The position numbers and the translations under genes are program-made. Of a stretch of DNA of 10,567 bases, positions 6,235 to 10,567 are shown in pieces (position 1 is the stretch's first letter; each line of letters starts with the position of its first letter). The stretch spans positions 1-10,567 of the forward strand of contig JAEYRD010000157.1 in the NCBI GenBank assembly GCA_023435725.1, written 5' to 3'. The stretch is from Pseudomonadota bacterium (GTDB lineage: Bacteria > Pseudomonadota > Alphaproteobacteria > Rhizobiales > Xanthobacteraceae). The notes below the pieces were generated by a model. That model was not told the DNA's origin and searched no databases. It saw nothing but the letters and a program-made list of their open reading frames with translations.

Positions 6235-7047
6235 TCACAGCGGCGCCGCGCTTTCGCCTTGCGAGCTCGACAGTTTCGAGGCGAGCGAGGCGATCACGAT
6301 AACCACCGCGATCAGGGCGATCACCAGCGTGCAGATCGCGTTGATCTCGGGCTTCACGCCGAGCCGCACCTCCGAATAGATCCGGATCGGCAGCGTCGCC
6401 GAGCCGGGGCCCGTGGTGAAGCTCGCGATCACGAGGTCGTCGAGCGAGAGCGTGAAGGCCAGCATCCAGCCGGCGACGATGGCGGGCGCGATCAGCGGCA
6501 AAGTCACGGCGACGAACGCGCGAACCGGGTTGCAGCCGAGGTCCATCGCCGCCTCCTCCAGCGAGCGATCGAGCGAGCCGAGGCGGGACTGCACGACCAC
6601 CGCGACGAAACACATTGTCAGCGTGGTGTGCGCAAACGTCACCGTCCAGAATCCGCGCTCGGCGTTCAGCGCCACGAACAGGAGCAGCAGCGACAATCCG
6701 GTGATCACCTCCGGCATCACCAGCGGCGCATAGAGCATGCCGGAGAACAGCGTGCGGCCGCGAAAGCGCTCGCCGCGCGACAGCGCCACTGCGGCGAGCG
6801 TGCCGAGCAGCGTGGCGATGGTCGCGGAGGAGACCGCAACCCACAGGCTCATCCAGGCCGCCTCGATCATGGCGCGGTCGTTGAAGAACTCGCGATACCA
6901 GCGCAGCGACCAGCCGCCCCACACCGTCACCAGTCGCGAGTCGTTGAACGAATAGATGACGAGAATGAGGATCGGCAGATAGAGGAACGCCAGCCCGAAT
7001 GCGAGCGAGGCGATGTTGAAGCGGGACAGGCGAGAGACCTTGCGCAT
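6235..7047 (-). CDS. potI: Polyamine-type ABC transporter permease, PotI-like
   Basis: This is an inner-membrane permease of a polyamine (putrescine-type) importer, 270 residues from the ATG at 7045-7047, with about six membrane helices. The family features are strong: YLPILILVIYSFNDSRLVTVWGG near the N-terminus, the EAA loop at about 164-189 (LEEAAMDLGCNPVRAF), and SLDDLVIASFTTGPGSATLP (201-220), which is nearly the same as E. coli PotI as I recall it. A GTG at 7048-7050 is an alternative start directly before the ATG. GAGG at 7050-7053 lies close upstream of either and overlaps the potH stop, so coupling to potH is likely. It is the last gene of the leftward operon and faces the sugar-type permeases across the palindromic repeat. 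The polyamine specificity is inferred from homology; related systems carry spermidine or other cationic solutes. Confidence 0.9.
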   Translation of the reverse strand: MRKVSRLSRFNIASLAFGLAFLYLPILILVIYSFNDSRLVTVWGGWSLRWYREFFNDRAMIEAAWMSLWVAVSSATIATLLGTLAAVALSRGERFRGRTLFSGMLYAPLVMPEVITGLSLLLLFVALNAERGFWTVTFAHTTLTMCFVAVVVQSRLGSLDRSLEEAAMDLGCNPVRAFVAVTLPLIAPAIVAGWMLAFTLSLDDLVIASFTTGPGSATLPIRIYSEVRLGVKPEINAICTLVIALIAVVIVIASLASKLSSSQGESAAPL

Positions 7048-7051
7048 CACC

Positions 7052-7966
7052 TCACCGCCCCTGCTCCAGCTGGCGCTTCTGGAGCCGTTCGTACAGCAGG
7101 AGTGGCACCAGCAGCACCACCAGCAGAACGATGGCCGCCGCGGACGCGACCGGCCAGTCCTTGTTGGTGAAGAATTCGAGCCACAGGGTCTGGCCGATCA
7201 TCAGCGAATTGGACCCGGCCAGGAGGTCCGGGATCACGAACTCACCGACGATGGGGATGAAGCACAGCAGCACGCCGGCACCGACGCCGGGCAACGACAG
7301 CGGGAAGGTGACGAGCCAGAACACCTGCCACGGCGGCGCGCCGAGATCAGAGGCCGCCTCCTCCAGTGCCGGCTCCATCTTGGCCAGCGTGGCGTAGAGC
7401 GGCAGGATCATGAACGGCAGGTAGGAATAGACGATGCCGATATACATCGCGCTGTCGGTGGAGAGCCATACCACCGGCTGGCTGACCAGATGCAGCGCCA
7501 GCAGGATCTGGTTGAGCAGGCCGTCATGCTGGAGAATGTTGATCCAGGCATAGATGCGGATCAGGAACGAGGTCCAGAACGGCACGATCACCAACACCAT
7601 CGCCACCGCCTGCCAGCGCTTCGGCAATCGCGCCATGCCGTAGGCGATGGGATAGCCGATCAGCAGCAACAGCACGGTCGCGGTGACGGCGACGGTGAGG
7701 CTGCGCAGATAGGCGAATACATAGATGTCGTCGGAGCCGAGCAGCTTGAAATTGTCGAGCGACAACGCGGCAGAGGCTGCCTTCAGCGCCCCCCATCCCG
7801 CCGTCAGGTCGAACACGGGCTCGTAGGGCGGCTGTGCGATCGCGGTCTGCGACAGGCTGATCTTGAGCGCGAAGGCGAACGGCACCAGGAAGAACAGCAC
7901 CATCCAGATATAGGGTGCGATGGCGGCAAAGCGCGCCGGTCGCGCGAAGATGCGGCGTGCGCTCAT
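7052..7966 (-). CDS. potH: Polyamine-type ABC transporter permease, PotH-like
   Basis: This is the partner permease of the polyamine-type importer, 304 residues. Membrane helices are near residues 15-37, 90-112, 120-142, 172-195, 225-250 and 273-292. The EAA loop is at about 202-228 (EEAASDLGAPPWQVFWLVTF). SFLIRIYAWINILQHDGLLN (133-152) and the block GEFVIPDLLAG through DWPVASAAAI (241-279) match E. coli PotH very closely as I recall it. The start ATG overlaps the stop of the upstream ATPase gene (ATGA at 7963-7966), and the stop lies one base before the GTG of the next gene, so the three genes are one translationally coupled unit. Confidence 0.93.
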   Translation of the reverse strand: MSARRIFARPARFAAIAPYIWMVLFFLVPFAFALKISLSQTAIAQPPYEPVFDLTAGWGALKAASAALSLDNFKLLGSDDIYVFAYLRSLTVAVTATVLLLLIGYPIAYGMARLPKRWQAVAMVLVIVPFWTSFLIRIYAWINILQHDGLLNQILLALHLVSQPVVWLSTDSAMYIGIVYSYLPFMILPLYATLAKMEPALEEAASDLGAPPWQVFWLVTFPLSLPGVGAGVLLCFIPIVGEFVIPDLLAGSNSLMIGQTLWLEFFTNKDWPVASAAAIVLLVVLLVPLLLYERLQKRQLEQGR

Positions 7967-9135
7967 GACGGCAACACCACGCAGTCATCGGGCGTGAACC
8001 AGGCGACGACATTCTGGTTCAGGCTGTAGGCATCGACGTCGAGGCGCGCGCTGTTGGCCACTGAAGCCTGCAGCATTCCTCCGGTATCGAGCTTCACCTT
8101 GTAGGTGGTGGTGCCACCGAGATAGCAGATGTCCGCGATCACGCCATCCAGCCGGTTGATCGCCGTTTCACGACCGGCCTCGCTCACCGGACCGCGGCGC
8201 GAGAGCTTGATTTTCTCGGGGCGGATCGCGATCGAAAATCTCGTCTCGCCGATTGCCTCGCGCGGCTCGGCCACCACCAGTGTGCCTGCATCGCGCGTGC
8301 CGATGACCAGGCGGTGACCATCGCGCAATTTGAACTCGGCGTCGAACAGGTTGATGTCGCCGACGAACTCCGCGATCCAGCGCGAGCGTGGCGCCTCATA
8401 GAGCTCGCGCGGGCTCGCGACCTGATCGAGCCGGCCGGCCTTCATCACGCCGATCCGGCTCGCCATCGTCATCGCCTCCTCCTGGTCGTGGGTGACGATG
8501 ATGAAGGTCATGCCGAGCCGGCGCTGGAGCTCCATCAGCTCGCCTTGCGTGCTTTCGCGCAGCTTCTTGTCCAGCGCCGCGAGCGGTTCGTCCAGAAGCA
8601 GGAGCTGCGGACGACGCGCAAGCGCACGGGCCCGCGCAACGCGCTGGCGCTGCCCGCCGGAGAGCTGGTCGGGCTTGCGCTTTTCCAGCCCCTCGAGCTT
8701 CACCAGCGCAACCATCTCCGAAACGCGCGTGGCGATGTCGGCGCGGGCCATGCCGGCGCGCTTCAAGCCGAAGGCGATGTTATCGCGCACCGACAGATGC
8801 GGGAACAGCGCGTAGCTCTGGAACATCATGTTGATCGGACGTTCGTGCGGCAATGCCTGCGCGATATCCTTGCCGCCGAGCAGGATGCGCCCCTCGTCCG
8901 GAGCCTCGAAGCCGGCGAGCATACGCAGGAGCGTAGTCTTGCCGCAGCCGCTCGGGCCAAGCAGCGCAAAGAACTCGCCGGCCTTGATGTCGAGCGACAC
9001 GCCGTCCACGGCGCGGAACGACCCGAACGTCTTGGCGACGCCCTCGATACGCAGCAGCGGCTGGCCCGCAGCAGGATACGCATCTCCACCGGCCGCATCT
9101 GCCGCGGCGCCTGTTCTGGGCAACTCGTCAGTCAT
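7963..9135 (-). CDS. potG: Polyamine-type ABC transporter ATP-binding protein, PotG-like
   Basis: This is the cytosolic ATPase that drives the PotH/PotI importer, 390 residues from the ATG at 9133-9135. All nucleotide-binding motifs are intact: Walker A GPSGCGKTT (about 60-68), Q-loop FQSYALFPH (Gln106), signature LSGGQRQRV (158-166), Walker B LLLLDEP with its glutamate near 183, and switch VTHDQEEAMTMA (His216). A C-terminal TOBE-type regulatory domain follows (IAIRPEKIKL, ICYLGGTTTYKVKL) and ends DDCVVLPS, close to the E. coli PotG ending CVVLTV. INMMFQSYALFPH and the RPINMMF context also favour PotG over MalK or PotA. The N-terminus carries about 25 Ala/Gly-rich residues before the domain, similar in length to PotG. 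A TTG at 9145-9147 is an alternative start; AGGGA lies very close (2 bases) to the ATG, so the exact start is uncertain. It lies 40 bases downstream of the GlpD-like gene on the same strand. Confidence 0.93.
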   Translation of the reverse strand: MTDELPRTGAAADAAGGDAYPAAGQPLLRIEGVAKTFGSFRAVDGVSLDIKAGEFFALLGPSGCGKTTLLRMLAGFEAPDEGRILLGGKDIAQALPHERPINMMFQSYALFPHLSVRDNIAFGLKRAGMARADIATRVSEMVALVKLEGLEKRKPDQLSGGQRQRVARARALARRPQLLLLDEPLAALDKKLRESTQGELMELQRRLGMTFIIVTHDQEEAMTMASRIGVMKAGRLDQVASPRELYEAPRSRWIAEFVGDINLFDAEFKLRDGHRLVIGTRDAGTLVVAEPREAIGETRFSIAIRPEKIKLSRRGPVSEAGRETAINRLDGVIADICYLGGTTTYKVKLDTGGMLQASVANSARLDVDAYSLNQNVVAWFTPDDCVVLPS

Positions 9136-9187
9136 GTTCCCTGCCAACCCCGATTCCGCCGCACGCTAGCGGCCGATCGTCCCTAGC

Positions 9188-10567
9188 TCAACCGCTTCGG
9201 GGCGAATCGCTCACATCACATTTCGCCATGAACGCGGCCAGCGCGTCGCAGTCGGCGGCCGGCATGGTCAGGCCGAGCTTGGAGCGGCGCCACAGGATAT
9301 CCTCGGGGAAGCGCGCCCATTCGTGGCTCATCAGATAGCGCACCTCGACGCCGGTCAGTTCGGGGCCGAAGGCGGGGCCGAGCTCGCCGCGGCTCTTCGC
9401 CTCACCAAGGACGGCCGGCAATCTCGAGCCGTAGGCTGCGACCAGGCGTTGGGCCTGCGGCTCCGAGAGAAACCGCCAGCGGTCTCGTGCGACGTCGACC
9501 TCGGCGTCGAAGTGGTCCCAGGCGAAATCTCCACCGGGTAGCGCTGCGCCTGCGGTCCAGCGTGGCGACATCGGATAGAACGGAGTCAACCGAGTCACGG
9601 CCCGCTCCGCGCGCAGGCGCGAAGTGGTGACGTCGCCGCCGAACACCGTGATCAACGGCGCCTTGCGGCGACGCGCATGGAACAGCGTCGTGCCGTCGCG
9701 TCGCCGCGCGGACGCCAGCGTCAGGTTGACGCCGGAGACCGTCCGGACCACGTCGGCCGGCGCGACAGGCTCGCGGAAATAGCGGCTGGCCGCTTCACAG
9801 AGATAGCTGACGTCGGCGCCCGGCATCGCCACGATTGCAGGATCGCCGGTGAAAGCGTGCGTGACCGTGCCGATCAGCGTGAAGTCGTGCTCGAAGGGAG
9901 ATGCGAAGATCAGCCGACCATCATTGTTCTGGAAGACGTAGACGTTGCCGGACTCGAACAGCCGCGGCACGATGATCTGGCTCATCTGCATGGCCGCTAT
10001 GGCGGGCTGCGGCAGCCGCAGCACGGTTTCCGCGACCATCGGCGTCCAGCCGCCCGTGGCGTTGGCCAGCGCCCGCGCCGTGATCGCGCGGCGATGGCCG
10101 CGATCGACCACCGCGAGCCGCCATGTGTCGGTTCTATCGGCGCGGACGCAGCGCGCCCCTGTCCGGATCACCGCGCCATGTTCGGCCGCATCCAGCGCCG
10201 TGAGCACGACGAGGCGGGAATCATCCACGACGCAGTCCGAATACTCGAAGGCGACACCGAACGGGCGCTTCAGCGCATTGCCGACCGGATGATGCGTGAT
10301 GTCGAGGGTGGTCGCTACCGGCAGGCCGCTCCGGCTCGTGAGACTGTCATAGAGGAACAGGCCGGCACGCAGCAGCCATGGCGGGCGTTCGTCGGAATGC
10401 GCGGGGATCACGAAGCGCATCGGCCGGACCAGATGCGGCGCGATCCGGAGCCAGATCCGGCGCTCGGCGAGCGCCCGGCGCACCCGCCAGAACCGGCGGC
10501 GCTCCAGCACCGACAGATCGCCGTGGATCAGCCGCGGCGGCCCCCCCCCCCCCCCCCCCCCGCCAAA
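9188..10567 (-). CDS. GlpD-like FAD-dependent oxidoreductase with altered active site, partial (N-terminus beyond right edge)
   Basis: This is a member of the glycerol-3-phosphate dehydrogenase (GlpD) branch of the DAO flavoenzyme family. The visible frame has 459 codons before the stop, and about 45 N-terminal residues with the FAD-binding GxGxxG lie outside. Family landmarks are LIHGDLSVLE, AERRIWLRIAPHL, PMRFVIP, LRAGLFLYDSL, FEYSDCVVDDSRLV, NATGGW, IIVPR, LIGT, TGDP, SGV, APLITVFGG, LTPFYP and the C-terminal EVRYLMSHEWARFPEDILWRRSKLGL. GTG at 10508-10510 looks like a start but is internal, because homology continues upstream of it. Residues that contact substrate in E. coli GlpD are replaced (HGGLRYLE to HGDLSVLE, GSHIVVPR to MSQIIVPR, SGVRPL to SGVNLT, FGGKLTTYR to FGGDVTTSR; E. 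coli from memory). The reading frame is otherwise undamaged, so it is probably functional with another substrate. Automatic annotation would call it glpD; I withhold the symbol. It heads the potGHI operon. Residues encoded beyond 10541 are unreliable. Confidence 0.85.
   Translation of the reverse strand, partial: FGGGGGGGGPPRLIHGDLSVLERRRFWRVRRALAERRIWLRIAPHLVRPMRFVIPAHSDERPPWLLRAGLFLYDSLTSRSGLPVATTLDITHHPVGNALKRPFGVAFEYSDCVVDDSRLVVLTALDAAEHGAVIRTGARCVRADRTDTWRLAVVDRGHRRAITARALANATGGWTPMVAETVLRLPQPAIAAMQMSQIIVPRLFESGNVYVFQNNDGRLIFASPFEHDFTLIGTVTHAFTGDPAIVAMPGADVSYLCEAASRYFREPVAPADVVRTVSGVNLTLASARRRDGTTLFHARRRKAPLITVFGGDVTTSRLRAERAVTRLTPFYPMSPRWTAGAALPGGDFAWDHFDAEVDVARDRWRFLSEPQAQRLVAAYGSRLPAVLGEAKSRGELGPAFGPELTGVEVRYLMSHEWARFPEDILWRRSKLGLTMPAADCDALAAFMAKCDVSDSPRSG
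10541..10561. other. Run of 21 C, probable sequencing or assembly artefact
   Basis: Twenty-one consecutive C (G on the coding strand) lie six bases from the window end, inside the GlpD-like gene. They would encode seven glycines where family members have a conserved Thr/Ser-rich stretch just before LIHGG. Long G-runs at read ends are a known error of two-colour sequencing chemistry. The run length is a multiple of three, so it leaves the frame open by chance. Confidence 0.75.

Noticed and set aside
6115..8029. Long plus-strand open frames (6115-7170 and 7013-8029) opposite potI and potH
   Set aside because: They give Arg/His/Gln-rich products without domains, while the minus strand encodes clear permeases with EAA loops. 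The first also runs through the palindromic repeat.
2863..9135. The two convergent transporter operons as one split importer (binding protein from one, ATPase from the other)
   Set aside because: The permease pairs belong to different families (MalF/MalG-like and PotH/PotI-like) and the ATPase is specifically PotG-like, so sharing is not supported by the sequence.
9165..9174. GCTAGCGGCC between the GlpD-like gene and potG, identical to 2797-2806 near the binding-protein operator
   Set aside because: A 10-base match, but the second half-site of the 2785-2815 array is missing here and the site lies between two co-directional operon genes. Chance is a sufficient explanation.
8314..9186. 290-codon plus-strand open frame opposite potG
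   Set aside because: Low-complexity Arg/Ala/Glu/Leu-rich shadow of an ATPase gene with all motifs intact.
1..10567. tRNA or rRNA genes, CRISPR arrays, insertion sequences, prophage or defence genes
   Set aside because: I found no spaced identical repeats, transposase or integrase motifs, or cloverleaf-like sequences. Apart from the palindromic intergenic repeat the window is metabolic and transport DNA.

Overview
The window is high-GC, single-copy bacterial DNA with tightly packed genes and typical alphaproteobacterial coding. The likely source is Bradyrhizobium or a close relative in the Nitrobacteraceae (Rhodopseudomonas/Afipia group). This rests on codon usage, on the gene families, and on an intergenic palindromic element at 6075-6228 (CGTCATTGCGAG ... 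CTCGCAATGACG with AAGCAATCC arms) that I recognise as a common repeat of that group. No taxonomic search was run.

Layout. (1) 1-453, minus strand: the N-terminal part of a 3-oxoacid (succinyl-CoA:3-ketoacid) CoA-transferase subunit A, cut by the left edge. (2) 454-715: a divergent intergenic region with clustered inverted repeats. (3) 716-2656, plus strand: an AsmA-family envelope protein. (4) 2657-2862: a regulatory region with direct repeats and three CGCTAG half-sites. (5) 2863-6066, plus strand: a carbohydrate-type (CUT1-like) ABC importer operon, made of a periplasmic binding protein, two hairpins, and two permeases that overlap by ATGA. It has no ATPase gene. (6) 6067-6234: a structured repeat between convergent operons. 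(7) 6235-10567, minus strand: an operon transcribed toward the left, in the order GlpD-like FAD oxidoreductase (5' end cut by the right edge), PotG-type ATPase, PotH-type permease, PotI-type permease. It has no binding protein in view.

How the genes relate. The two convergent transporter operons look complementary (one lacks an ATPase, the other a binding protein), but they belong to different importer families and probably do not form one machine. The CUT1 permeases most likely borrow a shared MalK/UgpC-type ATPase from elsewhere. PotG, PotH and PotI closely resemble the E. coli putrescine importer core and probably use a PotF-like protein encoded outside the window.

The most interesting point is the GlpD-like protein that heads the pot operon. 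Its fold and many family motifs are intact, yet every substrate-contact position I can align from memory with E. coli GlpD is changed (Gly52 to Asp, Arg54 to Ser, Tyr55 to Val, His233 to Gln, Arg317 to Asn, Lys354 to Asp). It may not be a glycerol-3-phosphate dehydrogenase at all. The last bases of the window (a run of 21 C from 10541) look like a sequencing or assembly artefact and should not be trusted.
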